Part shown: in pieces, positions 42,402 through 52,133 of the stretch
Layout: the number at the start of each line of letters is the position of its first letter
How positions within the stretch are numbered: position 1 is the stretch's first letter
Source: Levilactobacillus fuyuanensis
GTDB taxonomy: Bacteria; Bacillota; Bacilli; Lactobacillales; Lactobacillaceae
NCBI RefSeq assembly: GCF_003946395.1
Contig: NZ_RHNZ01000008.1
Location: 62,001-126,000 of the forward strand
Direction of reading: 5' to 3'
DNA length: 64,000 bases
The notes under the pieces: model-generated
Databases searched by the model: none
Seen by the model: only the letters and a program-made list of their open reading frames with translations
What the model was told of the DNA's origin: nothing
Made by a program: the position numbers and the translations under genes

Positions 42402-42769
42402 TTGGCTTGCCCCTTCCGTTCAATATAGTGCTGAACACTCGCTAAAATTTCTTCATCGCTGAGATTCAAGGCGTGCAGCTGCTGGTAGACATGCGCCAGC
42501 TGCGTCGTCACCAGTTGTGTTTTTAAGTCTGTGATTTTTGTCGTTTCCATAGTGACAAAATTCCCCCTACCACGTTTGGATTCAATGATTCCGGCCGCAA
42601 TCATCTCGCTTAACGCCCGTTGAACCGTGTTTACATTGGCCGTGACGTCTACCGCCAATTGCCGTACTGATGGCAACTTTTCCCCTGGCTGTAGTGCGCC
42701 CGTGATAATTTCGTGGTAAATATGATTCTTGATTTGATAATAAATCGGGATCTTATCATCGAAATACAT
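42398..42769 (-). CDS. GntR-family regulator, YtrA subfamily
   Basis: 123 residues: winged HTH (GEKLPSVRQLAVDVTANVNTVQR) followed by only a short two-helix C-terminus, which defines YtrA. PIYYQIKNHIYHEIITG is the usual start. Represses its own ABC operon from a palindromic site just upstream. ATG 42769 follows TAGGGAGGCAACGGAC. Confidence 0.9.
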   Translation of the reverse strand: MYFDDKIPIYYQIKNHIYHEIITGALQPGEKLPSVRQLAVDVTANVNTVQRALSEMIAAGIIESKRGRGNFVTMETTKITDLKTQLVTTQLAHVYQQLHALNLSDEEILASVQHYIERKGQAK

Positions 42770-42783
42770 GTCCGTTGCCTCCC

Positions 42784-42809
42784 TAGTGTTATATTTTACT
42801 ATTACACTA
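42784..42809 (-). promoter_or_regulatory. YtrA-type operator
   Basis: TAGTGT (42784-42789) and ACACTA (42804-42809) form an inverted repeat 15 bases upstream of the GntR start. It embeds AT-rich promoter-like sequence. Confidence 0.6.
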
Positions 42810-42921
42810 TAACATCAATTTCATTGGCTGGCAACCCTCATGCTCAAATCCAGCTACGCGTTGACATCTCCCCGGCATTCGCCCACACTAGGATTAAGTG
42901 ATTTATAAGGAGATTTACGCA

Positions 42922-43638
42922 ATGACCTGGCTACTCATAATTTTATTCGGTTTTCTCGCCGGCATGGTTCAGGGTTTGACGGGCTTCGGCGCGGCCATCA
43001 TGATGATGATTTTTCTACCCAGCATTCTGCCGATTGCGGAAAGTGCCGGTGTGGCCTCACTGATCATGGTGGCCAGCGTCCTAACGTTGGTTCTGCGTTA
43101 CCGCCACGACATTCACATCAAGCGGATCATTATTCCCTTTCTGGTCTACGCCAGCGTGGCGGCCTGGTCGGTCCACCTCGTGCGGATATTCGACGTCCAC
43201 CTGCTACGCATGCTTCTCGGTGGGCTATTGATTGCACTGTCCCTCTACTTTACATTTAATAAAAAGGCCGGGGCCAAGCCCTATCCGTGGCTGATCGCCG
43301 GTATCTTCATGATCATATCGGGCTTCTTCAACGGTCTCTTTGGCATCGGTGGCCCGCTGATGGCCCTGTACTTCCTCTCACTCGCCAACACTACCGGTGA
43401 ATATATTGGAAACATCCAAACGTTCTTTCTGATTGACACTGTCTATATCACCACACTGCGGGTGTTCAACGGGATTCTAACGACCAGCCTGATTCCCTAT
43501 ATTCTGGTAGGCATGGTCGGCGCCATCATTGGAACGGTGATTGCCGCACGCCTGCTGAACCACCTGAATATCGGTACCGTGAAACGGTATATCTACGTCT
43601 TTATTGGGGCGAGCGGACTTTATTACTTGCTATTTTAG
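42922..43638 (+). CDS. TSUP-family (TauE/SafE) membrane permease
   Basis: Start ATG at 42922, preceded by ATAAGGAGATT; 238 residues with about seven or eight helices. The two halves carry the family motifs GLTGFGAAIMM near 20 and GLFGIGGPLMALY near 140. TSUP proteins move sulfite, sulfonates or organic anions; the substrate is unknown. Monocistronic, with a terminator. Confidence 0.85.
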   Translation: MTWLLIILFGFLAGMVQGLTGFGAAIMMMIFLPSILPIAESAGVASLIMVASVLTLVLRYRHDIHIKRIIIPFLVYASVAAWSVHLVRIFDVHLLRMLLGGLLIALSLYFTFNKKAGAKPYPWLIAGIFMIISGFFNGLFGIGGPLMALYFLSLANTTGEYIGNIQTFFLIDTVYITTLRVFNGILTTSLIPYILVGMVGAIIGTVIAARLLNHLNIGTVKRYIYVFIGASGLYYLLF

Positions 43639-43675
43639 AGAGCAAGCCAAATGAATATGAGATTTTCTAAAACTA

Positions 43676-43719
43676 AAAACAAACGGTCACCCCAGCAAAT
43701 TGAGGTGACCGTTTGTTTT
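43676..43719 (+). terminator. Bidirectional terminator
   Basis: AAACGGTCACC / GGTGACCGTTT 11-base perfect stem with GTTTT and AAAAC flanks, between convergent genes. Confidence 0.85.
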
Positions 43720-43731
43720 ATCACAGCCTAC

Positions 43732-44403
43732 TTAACTCAGCCAACCATCCATCTCAAACTTCTTCATCTGAATGATTTCGCCAGCCGTTTCCGTCAATGT
43801 CTGCGTCGTTGCAGCCTCCACATCAGTAGCCGTTTGCCGGTCAAATTCAGCAGTCAGCTTGGCTAGGCGTGCCTCGTCGCTGAAGAGATATGGCAACGCC
43901 TTTTGCTGGCGCAATAACAACCACAGATTCATGTCCGCCGCTGTCAGTTGCTGACGGTCTATATTCCCGGCCAAGTTGTCAGCGACGTGGGCGCGGCTGG
44001 CATCTGTGGGTTCATAGATGACGTGCGGCTTCAGATTATTTTGGAAGATGACCCGCTCCACCTGACCATCCCGCTCTAACTCAGCACCGATGCCATCATA
44101 AATTTCGTTGACAATATTCCAGCTGGTGACGAGCTTCAATGCCGACTTTAGCTGAGCATCCTGCTGCAGGTCATTTTGCAACCGAATCTTGAGCTCATCT
44201 AAATACTGCGGGAGCGCCGCCAACTTCGCCTGGTCAGCAATCTTCATTTCACCCGCCGTCACGGTCAGAACACCCTGGTCACGTAAATCCAGTAACGTGG
44301 CCAGAATCAGATAAGCTTGGGTGGTAAAACGCGTTCGTAGCATGGGTTTCTTGCCAATTCTTTCAGTTAATAAGAGATAATTCTTTGCGGTCGTCAGTGA
44401 CAT
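43732..44403 (-). CDS. Uncharacterised cytosolic protein
   Basis: A 223-residue, mainly helical, acidic protein without signal peptide or membrane helix. MSLTTAKNYLLLTERIGKKP is the start, followed by an L-rich helix pair (AYLILATLLDLRDQGVLTV). The layout faintly recalls GOLPH3/GPP34-like domains, but no residue pattern is decisive. Not recognised. CAAGGAGGATGCCCGA precedes ATG 44403. Monocistronic. Confidence 0.55.
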   Translation of the reverse strand: MSLTTAKNYLLLTERIGKKPMLRTRFTTQAYLILATLLDLRDQGVLTVTAGEMKIADQAKLAALPQYLDELKIRLQNDLQQDAQLKSALKLVTSWNIVNEIYDGIGAELERDGQVERVIFQNNLKPHVIYEPTDASRAHVADNLAGNIDRQQLTAADMNLWLLLRQQKALPYLFSDEARLAKLTAEFDRQTATDVEAATTQTLTETAGEIIQMKKFEMDGWLS

Positions 44404-44501
44404 TCGGGCATCCTCCTTGAAGATTTTCGATTATACTGCTTACATTTAGTCAGTATATCACACCCCTCGTAAAACCGTGATAGCTCGGATAAGCCCTCAG
44501 T

Positions 44502-44515
44502 TGTAAGCGCTGTCT
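44502..44515 (+). promoter_or_regulatory. cre box upstream of gusA (copy 1)
   Basis: TGTAAGCGCTGTCT matches the CcpA consensus in TGnnAnCGnT, 77 bases before the start. Confidence 0.55.
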
Positions 44516-44591
44516 GTGCGTGCTATCCTAACCTTGCAGTATCCCGCATCTTCACTAACCCAACATTGATAGTCAAAGGAGATTATGATCT

Positions 44592-46403
44592 ATGCTCTAT
44601 CCCGTCAGCAATACTGACCGCACCGTCCTCGACCTCGACGGCACCTGGAAATTCAAGGTCGAAGACGAGCAACACCCCGTTGATGTCACCCAACCACTCG
44701 TCACCACCACATTCATGGCCGTTCCCGCCTCATTCAACGATCAAACGGTGGACCCCGCCATTCGCCAACACGATGGCTTTTTCTGGTACGAACGTGACTT
44801 TTCCATCATGCACGCTCTCCAAGACCAACGACTCGTCCTGCGTTTTGGTTCGGTCACCCACGAGGCTTGGGTCTTCGTGAACGGCATCGAAATCACCCAT
44901 CACAAGGGTGGCTTCACCCCATTTGAAGTCGTTTTAAACGACCACCTCATCCCCGGCAAGAACCGTTTAACGGTCAAAGTCAGCAACCTTCTCGACCACA
45001 CAACTCTGCCCGTCGGCAACTATCACGAAACGACCGATGCAGATGGCCGCGTGACCCGCCACGTCGACGAAAACTTCGACTTCTTTAACTACGCCGGCAT
45101 CCACCGGCCCGTCAAGATTTACACGACACCGCGCCACTTTATCAGCGACATCACCATCGTACCAACCGTGGACTTCACCACTGGAACGGCAGCGGTCACG
45201 GTCACAGCCACCGGTGAAGGTCTCGACCTGACGACGACCATCTGCGACGCCGCCGGTCAGGCCGTGGCAACCGTTGACCCAACGACCCACATGGCAACTA
45301 TTCCACACGCCCATCTCTGGCAACCCGGCAACGCCTACCTCTACACGGCGCACGTAACGGGGACCCGTTCTGGCGAAGTCATTGACCAGTACGATGAGCC
45401 CTTTGGCATCCGCACAGTTGAAGTCAAGGCTGGTCAATTTCTGATCAACAATCAGCCGTTCTACTTCAAAGGCTTCGGCAAGCATGAGGACACCTACGTC
45501 AACGGTAAGGGACTCAATCAGGCCTACAACGTCCTCGACATCAACCTTATGAAACAGATGGGCGCTAACTCCTTCCGCACCTCGCACTACCCTTATTCCG
45601 ATGAAATGATGCGGCTGTGTGACCGCGAAGGTATCGTGGTCATCGACGAGACGCCGGCGGTCGGCCTGATGACCCGCTTTGATTTCAACATGGACGCCGT
45701 TGTTCAACCCGACTTCAACGACGGGACCTGGACCAAGATGAAGACCGAAGCGGCCCACCGCCAAGTCATTCACGAAATAATCGACCGCGATAAGAATCAC
45801 GCCTGTGTCGTCATGTGGTCGATTGCGAACGAGGCCGCCAACTACTCTCTGGGCGCGCACGAATACTTTGCGCCACTCTTCCAGTTAGCTCGCCAGTTGG
45901 ACCCCCAGAAACGACCGTTAACTTACGTGGGCGAAATTCAAGCGTCACCAGCCGCCGATAAATCATCCGACTTGGTCGACGTGCTGGCCCTCAACCGCTA
46001 CTACGGCTGGTACCTCGACACCGGCGATCTACCAGCCGCTGAGACGCACCTCCGTGCCGAATTGCAGGCGTGGCAAAAACTATATCCCGACAAGCCGATC
46101 ATGTTTACCGAATACGGTGCCGACACCATCGCCGGGGTCCACAGTGCTTACGGCGAACCGTTCTCCGAAGAATACCAGACCGATTACTACCGCACTTACA
46201 GCAAGGTCTTCGATGAGATGCCGAGCTTTGTGGGTGAGCAGCTCTGGAACTTTGCCGATTTCCAAACGAAATTTGGCATTCAACGGGTGCAAGGCAATAA
46301 GAAAGGCATCTTCACCCGTGCCCGCGAACCGAAGCAAGCCGTCCAGTACCTCTCTGAACGCTGGCATAACATTCCTGATTTCGGGTATAAGACTAAAAAG
46401 TAA
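44592..46403 (+). CDS. gusA: Beta-glucuronidase, GH2 (copy 1)
   Basis: 603 residues with the three GH2 modules: jelly-roll (about 10-180), Ig-like (180-275) and TIM barrel (275-600). The acid/base is Glu414 in SIANEA, the nucleophile Glu507 in FTEYGADT, and the glucuronate-specific NxK pair is Asn569/Lys571 (GNKKG), matching Asn566/Lys568 of E. coli GUS. No signal peptide, so it acts on imported glucuronides, perhaps plant flavonoid glycosides. Followed by a strong terminator. A paralogue is at 61448-63256. Confidence 0.93.
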   Translation: MLYPVSNTDRTVLDLDGTWKFKVEDEQHPVDVTQPLVTTTFMAVPASFNDQTVDPAIRQHDGFFWYERDFSIMHALQDQRLVLRFGSVTHEAWVFVNGIEITHHKGGFTPFEVVLNDHLIPGKNRLTVKVSNLLDHTTLPVGNYHETTDADGRVTRHVDENFDFFNYAGIHRPVKIYTTPRHFISDITIVPTVDFTTGTAAVTVTATGEGLDLTTTICDAAGQAVATVDPTTHMATIPHAHLWQPGNAYLYTAHVTGTRSGEVIDQYDEPFGIRTVEVKAGQFLINNQPFYFKGFGKHEDTYVNGKGLNQAYNVLDINLMKQMGANSFRTSHYPYSDEMMRLCDREGIVVIDETPAVGLMTRFDFNMDAVVQPDFNDGTWTKMKTEAAHRQVIHEIIDRDKNHACVVMWSIANEAANYSLGAHEYFAPLFQLARQLDPQKRPLTYVGEIQASPAADKSSDLVDVLALNRYYGWYLDTGDLPAAETHLRAELQAWQKLYPDKPIMFTEYGADTIAGVHSAYGEPFSEEYQTDYYRTYSKVFDEMPSFVGEQLWNFADFQTKFGIQRVQGNKKGIFTRAREPKQAVQYLSERWHNIPDFGYKTKK

Positions 46404-46420
46404 AGTTGCTAATCCCATCT

Positions 46421-46473
46421 AAATAGCCGCCATCTCCCTCGCATTTCAGCGATACGGAGATGGCGGCTATTTG
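46421..46473 (+). terminator. Bidirectional terminator after gusA
   Basis: AATAGCCGCCATCTCC / GGAGATGGCGGCTATT perfect 16-base stem. Confidence 0.85.
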
Positions 46474-46501
46474 CTAACCATTTACTTTCAACTCAGTAGA
46501 C

Positions 46502-47965
46502 TCAACTGACCAGCACTTCTGCGACCAGAATGGCGCCACCGAAGATCAGGACGAAGAGCACGACTGGCCAAACGAACTTGAACCAGTGCGAATACTTCAT
46601 GTCCAGCATCTGTAGCGTTGCCATGACCAGACCGGTTGGGGCCAGGAAGAGCATCGCGTACTGCCCGAATTGGTAGGCCGTCACCACGGCGAACCGTGGA
46701 ATATCAACAGTATCGGCCAACGGCGCGAAGATTGGCATTGCCAGCACGGCCAAACCGGATGAGGAAGGCACGATGAATCCAAGAACGAAGAAGATCAGCA
46801 TCAGAATCAGGATGAAGACCGATCCGCTCACGTGCGCCACCAGCGTTGAGGAGTACTGGAGAATTGTATCGGAGATGAGTCCTTCGTTCATGACCAGGTT
46901 AATCCCCCGGGCAAGTCCAATGATCAGTGAGACGCCGACTAGACTCGCGGACCCGTTGGTGAAAGCATCCACGACGCCTTTTTCACCGATCCCGTATTTC
47001 CCAGTCGCCGTCAGGAACATGATAATAATGGCAAATGCCAAGAAAGATGACGCCATGGTTGGGAACCACCAGCCCTGAGACATCACACCCCAGACCATGA
47101 TGGGGAACGTCACCACGAACAGAATTAGAATTAATTTCTTCCGGAAGGTAAACTCGCTACCCTCTTCGCTGTCACCGGAGGCCACCGACCACATCTTGTT
47201 AAACGACGTGCGGTCCTCGTAAGTATAGGAGAAGGCTGGCGTGTTCTTAACCTTCTTACTGTACCAGTGCAGGTACCAGATGACGAAGATGGACGCCACA
47301 ATCAGCCCAACAATCCGCCAAACGATCCCTTCCGTAAAGTTGATGCCGGCCGCGTTGGACGCGATCACCACAGAAAACGGATTAATCGTGGAGAACGACG
47401 TCCCGACCGAACTCGCCAGGAAGATGGCCCCGACACAGACGATGGAGTCGTACCCCATCGCAATGAAGATTGGCACCAGAATCGGATAGAAGGCCACAGC
47501 CTCCTCTTCGATTCCACAGAGCGTTCCCCCTAAGATCATCAGGACGGCCACCATGAAGATCAGCATAAACTCGTGGCCTTTCGTCTTCTTGGTCAATGCC
47601 AGCAGGCCGGCTTCAAACGCCCCGCTGGCTTTAACCACACCAATGAGCCCCCCTAATACGAAGATGAAGACCATGATGTCCACGGCTTCGATGGTCCCAC
47701 GTACCATACTACTGGTGATGGCCCCCAGTCCCGCCGGATGTTGTTTCAAACGTTGATAAGTATTGGGAATCGAGACAGCTTGGGTGATGCCGCCTGAGGT
47801 AAATTCCTTGATTTGAATCTTCACACCCAGCTTATCCAGTTGTTCCTGAGTCGCCGCCACCTTTTCCGTCTTCCCCGAAGGCTTGGTGATGACTAATGAC
47901 GAACTGGACGACTCGTAGGCAAGCTTGGAATAGGACCCCGCGGGAATTATCCACGTCGCCATCAC
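46502..47965 (-). CDS. YfcC-family arginine/citrulline-ornithine antiporter-like, 5' end probably lost
   Basis: 487 residues, about 11-12 membrane helices, with the YfcC/ArcD-like signatures WIIPAGSYSKL, LGGTLCGIEEEAVAFYPILV and the FSTINPFSVVIAS helix. Position after arcB and arcC suggests citrulline or arginine uptake against ornithine. The N-terminus is odd. Family members have about 20-30 residues and a full first helix before the WIIPAG motif; here only GTG-ATG (47965/47962) precedes it, without a ribosome site, and an in-frame stop closes the frame upstream. Structured element copy D begins six bases upstream. The gene has probably been truncated by the element, and may be non-functional. 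Confidence 0.65.
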   Translation of the reverse strand: MMATWIIPAGSYSKLAYESSSSSLVITKPSGKTEKVAATQEQLDKLGVKIQIKEFTSGGITQAVSIPNTYQRLKQHPAGLGAITSSMVRGTIEAVDIMVFIFVLGGLIGVVKASGAFEAGLLALTKKTKGHEFMLIFMVAVLMILGGTLCGIEEEAVAFYPILVPIFIAMGYDSIVCVGAIFLASSVGTSFSTINPFSVVIASNAAGINFTEGIVWRIVGLIVASIFVIWYLHWYSKKVKNTPAFSYTYEDRTSFNKMWSVASGDSEEGSEFTFRKKLILILFVVTFPIMVWGVMSQGWWFPTMASSFLAFAIIIMFLTATGKYGIGEKGVVDAFTNGSASLVGVSLIIGLARGINLVMNEGLISDTILQYSSTLVAHVSGSVFILILMLIFFVLGFIVPSSSGLAVLAMPIFAPLADTVDIPRFAVVTAYQFGQYAMLFLAPTGLVMATLQMLDMKYSHWFKFVWPVVLFVLIFGGAILVAEVLVS

Positions 47966-47970
47966 GGCAA

Positions 47971-48147
47971 CCGTGAGGGCAGCGTAAATTGGCTCAGCCG
48001 TGGGAATCCCCTAAGTGGCGAGCCGCTTAGGGGATCGGCGGGTTTGAAACTCGCTCCTCAGAGGTTCAAACCCAAGCCTAAAGACCGCTCTGTGGCTTTA
48101 GGCGTCCGCCCACGCGATCCAGCCAATTTACGCTGCCCGGTAAGGCG
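47971..48147 (+). repeat. Structured intergenic element, copy D (subfamily 2)
   Basis: Outer arms GGGCAGCGTAAATTGGCT (47977-47994) and its exact complement (48121-48138) enclose several hairpins. These are TCCCCTAAG / CTTAGGGGA; GGGTTTGAA / TTCAAACCC; and GCCTAAAG / CTTTAGGC, with a GGATCG / CGATCC closing pair. Flanked by CCGTGA and GGTAAGGCG. Its left end abuts the YfcC gene. Confidence 0.8.
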
Positions 48148-48254
48148 GTGGCAAGCTTTGTTCCAATCCAAAACGCGGTCCCAAGAACGGGTGCTACGCC
48201 AACATCCCTTGGACCGCGCTCTATGTGTCTGCCAAAATATAGCGATTGTTGCGG

Positions 48255-49181
48255 TTACTTAATCAGTGTGCCGACCTTTCCAGCCAACGCATCATCCAGC
48301 CGGTCTAGTGAGGTGATTAGGGCCGTCCGGTTGCTACCCGAAGCGACGAATTCTAAGCAGGCTTCAATCTTTGGTAGCATGCTGCCTGGTGCAAACTGAC
48401 CTTCGTCAATGTAACGTTTGGCATCCGTCGCCGTCAGTTCACGGAGAACATCTTCATCCGGTTTTCCGTAGTTGACGTACACGGCATCGACCGCCGTCAG
48501 GATAATCAGCTGTTCCGCTGCGATGTTGGCCGCCAGTAAGGCACTGGAACGGTCCTTGTCGATCACGGCCGGCACGCCCTTCAAGCCTGCTGGGGTCTTG
48601 ACGACGGGGACCCCACCGCCACCGCCAGCGATGACCAAGTTGTCATTTTCAATCAAATCATTGATACTCTTGAGTTCAATAATTGATTTAGGCTGTGGTG
48701 AGGGAACCACTTGCCGATAACCCCGGACCGCGTCTTCAACGAAGGTATAGCCTTTTTCGGCCACGATGCGGTCGGCATCTTCCTTGCTGTAGAACGCGCC
48801 GACTGGCTTAGTTGGGTGCTGGAATGCCGCGTCACTTTCGTCGACCTCGACCTGGGTGACGACTGACGCCACATCCTTCACAATCCCCCGTTGGTGGAGT
48901 TCATTTTGCAGACTCTGTTGGAGGTGATAGCCAATATAGCCTTGGCTCATCGCCCCACATTCAGGAAACGGGAACGCCGCCGTCTGGCCGTGTTCCGCCG
49001 CATAGTTCATCCCCAGATTAATGGCCCCGACTTGCGGACCGTTCCCGTGACTGATCACGACCTTGTGGCCAGCTGCCACGAGACCAACTAGTGAGGTTGC
49101 GGTGTGTTTAACCAATTGTAATTGTTCTTCTGGTGATTTCCCTAGGGCGTTTCCGCCGAGGGCCACAACAATTTTTGCCAT
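48255..49181 (-). CDS. arcC: Carbamate kinase
   Basis: 308 residues of the amino-acid kinase fold: [11 protein letters not shown] start, the nucleotide site [13 protein letters not shown] near 45, GGGGVPVV (about 204-211) and the C-terminal KIEACLEFV. It makes ATP and ammonium bicarbonate from carbamoyl phosphate, the last step of arginine/citrulline catabolism. Starts 15 bases after arcB. Copy D follows its 3' end. Confidence 0.94.
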   Translation of the reverse strand: MAKIVVALGGNALGKSPEEQLQLVKHTATSLVGLVAAGHKVVISHGNGPQVGAINLGMNYAAEHGQTAAFPFPECGAMSQGYIGYHLQQSLQNELHQRGIVKDVASVVTQVEVDESDAAFQHPTKPVGAFYSKEDADRIVAEKGYTFVEDAVRGYRQVVPSPQPKSIIELKSINDLIENDNLVIAGGGGGVPVVKTPAGLKGVPAVIDKDRSSALLAANIAAEQLIILTAVDAVYVNYGKPDEDVLRELTATDAKRYIDEGQFAPGSMLPKIEACLEFVASGSNRTALITSLDRLDDALAGKVGTLIK

Positions 49182-49196
49182 TTGCTTGTCCTCCGC

Positions 49197-50195
49197 TTAT
49201 TCGCCTAAGGTCGCTACCATCACCGCTTTGATGGTGTGCATCCGATTTTCGGCTTCCTGGAAGACCACCGATGCGTCGCTTTCGAAGACTTCATCGGTCA
49301 CTTCCATTTCGGTAATGCCAAACTTCTCAGCGATTTCTTTACCCACCTTAGTTTCTGTATCGTGGAAGGATGGCAGGCAGTGTTCGAAGATACAGTTTGG
49401 ATTGCCGGTCTTAGCCATCATTTCGCTGGTAATCCGGTAAGGTGAGAGTAATTTGATCCGTTCCGTCCAGACTTCATCTGGTTCACCCATCGATACCCAA
49501 ACATCGGTGTAGAGCACGTCGGACCCCTTCACCCCTTGGTCCACGTCATCGGTGATAAAGATGGTTGCCCCGGTCTTTTCAGCGATGGCTTCAACCTTAG
49601 CCAGTAATTCTGGCGATGGGTTCAGTTCTTGTGGGCAGACCAGGTGGTAGGTCATCCCCATAATTGCCGCCCCGATCATTAACGCGTTAGCGACGTTGTT
49701 CCGACCGTCACCCACGTATGTAAAGTGGATTTGGTTGTAGGGTTTCTTGAGAATTTCCTTAGCCGTTAAGAAGTCCGCCAACACTTGGGTGGGATGGTCT
49801 TCATCAGTCAGCCCGTTCCAAACTGGAACACCTGAGTATTCGGCCAATGTTTCTACGGTCCGTTGGGAGAAGCCCCGGTATTCGATACCGTCAAACATCC
49901 CGCCTAAGACACGCGCCGTATCCTTAGCCGATTCCTTCTTACCCATTTGTGTGCCGGAAGGGCCGAGGTAAGTCACGTGGGCGCCTTGGTCGTAGGCCCC
50001 AACTTCAAATGCACAACGGGTCCGAGTTGAGTTCTTTTCAAAAATCAAAGCGATGTTCTTGCCCTTCAATTTTTGCTGTTCCGTGCCCGCATACTTGGCA
50101 TTCTTGAGATCTTCAGCCAGTTGTAACAGGAAGCCCATTTCCTTAGGGGTGTAGTCCAATAAAGTGAGAAAACTCCGATTCCGCAAATTGTACAT
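49197..50195 (-). CDS. arcB: Catabolic ornithine carbamoyltransferase
   Basis: 332 residues. Carbamoyl-phosphate motif STRTRCAFE (57-65), ornithine-side DEDHPTQ near 130, and HCLPSFHD near 270 are complete. Splits citrulline with phosphate to ornithine and carbamoyl phosphate. No arginine deiminase (arcA) is in the window; the operon here is arcB-arcC and then the YfcC gene. ATG 50195 follows AAAGGAGGAATTAAC. Confidence 0.94.
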   Translation of the reverse strand: MYNLRNRSFLTLLDYTPKEMGFLLQLAEDLKNAKYAGTEQQKLKGKNIALIFEKNSTRTRCAFEVGAYDQGAHVTYLGPSGTQMGKKESAKDTARVLGGMFDGIEYRGFSQRTVETLAEYSGVPVWNGLTDEDHPTQVLADFLTAKEILKKPYNQIHFTYVGDGRNNVANALMIGAAIMGMTYHLVCPQELNPSPELLAKVEAIAEKTGATIFITDDVDQGVKGSDVLYTDVWVSMGEPDEVWTERIKLLSPYRITSEMMAKTGNPNCIFEHCLPSFHDTETKVGKEIAEKFGITEMEVTDEVFESDASVVFQEAENRMHTIKAVMVATLGE

Positions 50196-50232
50196 TGTTA
50201 ATTCCTCCTTTGTTATTTACAATGACAGTATA

Positions 50233-50246
50233 TGTAATCGGTTTCG
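50233..50246. promoter_or_regulatory. cre-like site upstream of arcB
   Basis: TGTAATCGGTTTCG; the reverse strand CGAAACCGATTACA differs from the CcpA consensus at one flank position. It is 38 bases upstream of the arcB start, so likely in its promoter. Confidence 0.45.
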
Positions 50247-50549
50247 TAAAACTTCACGGAGCTTCAAAGTGTCAGGAAAATACTTTTTTTATTATATTGG
50301 TGTGACCTCGTCTGCCAGCTCTAGTTAGTGATTCAAACCGATGTAAATGCTGATGCATCAAACGTTGCATGCCCTTTGCTGTGCAACTCACTTACGCACT
50401 ACCTCCGCTTGAGTCACGCCAAAGAATGAATATAATTATCAATCTCATCAGCATTCCTCAATGATGGCAAATTTAGAACAGGGATTCCCTCGGCGAAATC
50501 CGCCAAATACGTTACACTGAACAAGAATCGATTGCTATTGACCGGTAAA

Positions 50550-50751
50550 TTTGCTTAGCCGGAGGTAGGCAGGGATGGCGCCAGCCGTGACGGCGATGTT
50601 AGACCGGGCGTTCGATTTTTCCCGGCCTTACATCGCGGGACGCGTTTGGAAACTCGCACGAACTACGCGAGGTTTCAAACCGAGCCGGAAGCCCGTCCTT
50701 CGGCTGAAGGCGGTCCCCACAGCGGCAGAATCCCTGACTACCGCAGGCGAC
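50550..50751 (+). repeat. Structured intergenic element, copy C (subfamily 1)
   Basis: Opens TTTGCTTAGCCGGAGG and closes CCGCAGGCGAC. Helices: closing GGTAG-CAGGGAT / ATCCCTG-CTACC; CGATGTTA...CCGGG / CCCGG...TTACATCG; GTTTGGAAACTCGC / GCGAGGTTTCAAAC. It lies 83 bases upstream of the sensor kinase start, in the same orientation. Confidence 0.78.
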
Positions 50752-50834
50752 CCCCACACCGTTTACAAGTCAAAAACAATCATACATATATTTGCAACGT
50801 CCATTGTCCATAATAAGTTAGGAGTTATTTCAAG

Positions 50835-52133
50835 ATGTTGAAACAATCCCGCTTCATTAGTCACGAACGTTATCGGCGGATTCTCATTGCCGCCATCTGC
50901 ATCGCCTTAGCCTCACAAGTCAACTTTACCGCCTACACGCCGGGGTTTATCCTGACGTTATCCGCCCTGCTCCTACCAATCTTTCTCTACTTTAACGGCG
51001 ACCTGAATCCGATTCACCTAACGTTCGCCATCGCCGGAGCCTCCCCCATCTTCCGGGGAATCCTATTGTTCATCGGCAACGATGTCAGCCGTACCGATAA
51101 TCTGCGTTACGTTGCGGCCGACATGGTCTTCTACGTCTGTTACGGCGTGCTTTATTATTGGTTGTACTGGCGTAAGGGCCAGCGAAACAACAGCTCTTTT
51201 CTACTGACGATCATCGTCTGCGACTACCTCGCCAACTTGCTGGAAGTCAGCATCTTAACTGGGTTCACCGATTACCACTACCGACTGTTTCAGTTGCTAT
51301 TTGTCACCGCCCTCCTGCGCAGTCTACTCAGCTGCTGTCTGGCTTTCCTCTACCACCACTTTACCCTGCTCGTCCGCGATGAAGACCATGAGCAGCAGTA
51401 CTACCACTTCATCTGGGTGGCATCGGTCGTGAAGAGTGAAGTCTACTTCATGCGTAAGAATATTACGGAAATTGAGAATGTCATGAAGAACGCCTACCTC
51501 TTGAACAAACAGCTTCAAAACGCCAACGTTACGCCTGAACAACGCGAAATGGCCCTGGACATCGCCCGTGACGTTCACGAAATCAAAAAGGACTATCAAA
51601 ACGTTATCTGTGGACTGGGCAGTTCCTTTGGCAACGATCAAGCGACCCCCATGCAACTCGCTGATATTCTGCGCGTGACCACCCGCTACATCCGCGAAGC
51701 CCTAAAGGACGAGCAACGAGGTGTCGTTATTGATACCCACAGCCACGTCGACATCGTCATCCCCAACCACTACTATGTAGTCTCAATTCTCTCCAACCTG
51801 ATCTTCAACAGCGCCGACGCCATGCTTGACCAGACCAACGGCTACATTCGCATCACGGTGGCTGACGCCGGACCAAACGTGATCATTACCGTCAGCGACA
51901 ACGGCTCCGGCATGGACGAAGAGACCCAGGCCATGATCTTCCAGCCGGGATTCAGTACCAAGTTCGATGAGACTACCGGGAACGTTTACCGGGGCATCGG
52001 CCTCTCGCATGTTAAAATTATTGTTCAGGAACAGTTTGACGGCGACATTCAGGTTCACTCACAACTCGGCAAAGGAACTAATTTTGAAATTACGCTCAAT
52101 AAACAGCGACTCGCACAGGAGGTTTCCGCATGA
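50835..52133 (+). CDS. Sensor histidine kinase, GlnK (YcbA)-like
   Basis: 432 residues: six hydrophobic N-terminal segments (20-180), a linker coiled coil (200-235), the phospho-acceptor His248 in ARDVHEIKKDYQN, and a HATPase_c domain with N box LSNLIFNSADAM, G1 SDNGSGMDEE and G2 GIGLSHVKI. The membrane part has no extracellular sensor domain, as in 5TMR-type kinases. A four-base overlap couples it to the response regulator. Family members sense glutamine or nitrogen-linked signals; here the arginine genes are divergent. Confidence 0.87.
   Translation: MLKQSRFISHERYRRILIAAICIALASQVNFTAYTPGFILTLSALLLPIFLYFNGDLNPIHLTFAIAGASPIFRGILLFIGNDVSRTDNLRYVAADMVFYVCYGVLYYWLYWRKGQRNNSSFLLTIIVCDYLANLLEVSILTGFTDYHYRLFQLLFVTALLRSLLSCCLAFLYHHFTLLVRDEDHEQQYYHFIWVASVVKSEVYFMRKNITEIENVMKNAYLLNKQLQNANVTPEQREMALDIARDVHEIKKDYQNVICGLGSSFGNDQATPMQLADILRVTTRYIREALKDEQRGVVIDTHSHVDIVIPNHYYVVSILSNLIFNSADAMLDQTNGYIRITVADAGPNVIITVSDNGSGMDEETQAMIFQPGFSTKFDETTGNVYRGIGLSHVKIIVQEQFDGDIQVHSQLGKGTNFEITLNKQRLAQEVSA

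Larger units (their letters stand above)
50196..50834. other. Divergent intergenic region between arcB and the sensor kinase gene
   Basis: No gene-sized frame with a ribosome site. It holds the arcB promoter with a cre-like site (50233-50246), an AT-rich near-ArgR-box at 50427-50441, and copy C of the structured element (50550-50751) on the kinase-coding strand. Confidence 0.55.

Noticed and set aside
44967-45860. 297-codon open frame antisense to the first beta-glucuronidase
   Set aside because: No ribosome site, low-complexity Val/Asp/Gly-rich product, complementary to a gene with intact catalytic residues.
50427-50441. ArgR operator upstream of arcB (TGAATATAATTATCA)
   Set aside because: Half-site spacing is one base too long and it lies over 230 bases from the arcB start.
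22343-50751. CRISPR array or insertion sequence for the repeated elements
   Set aside because: Copies are isolated, about 200 bases long, without spacers, transposase or target duplications.
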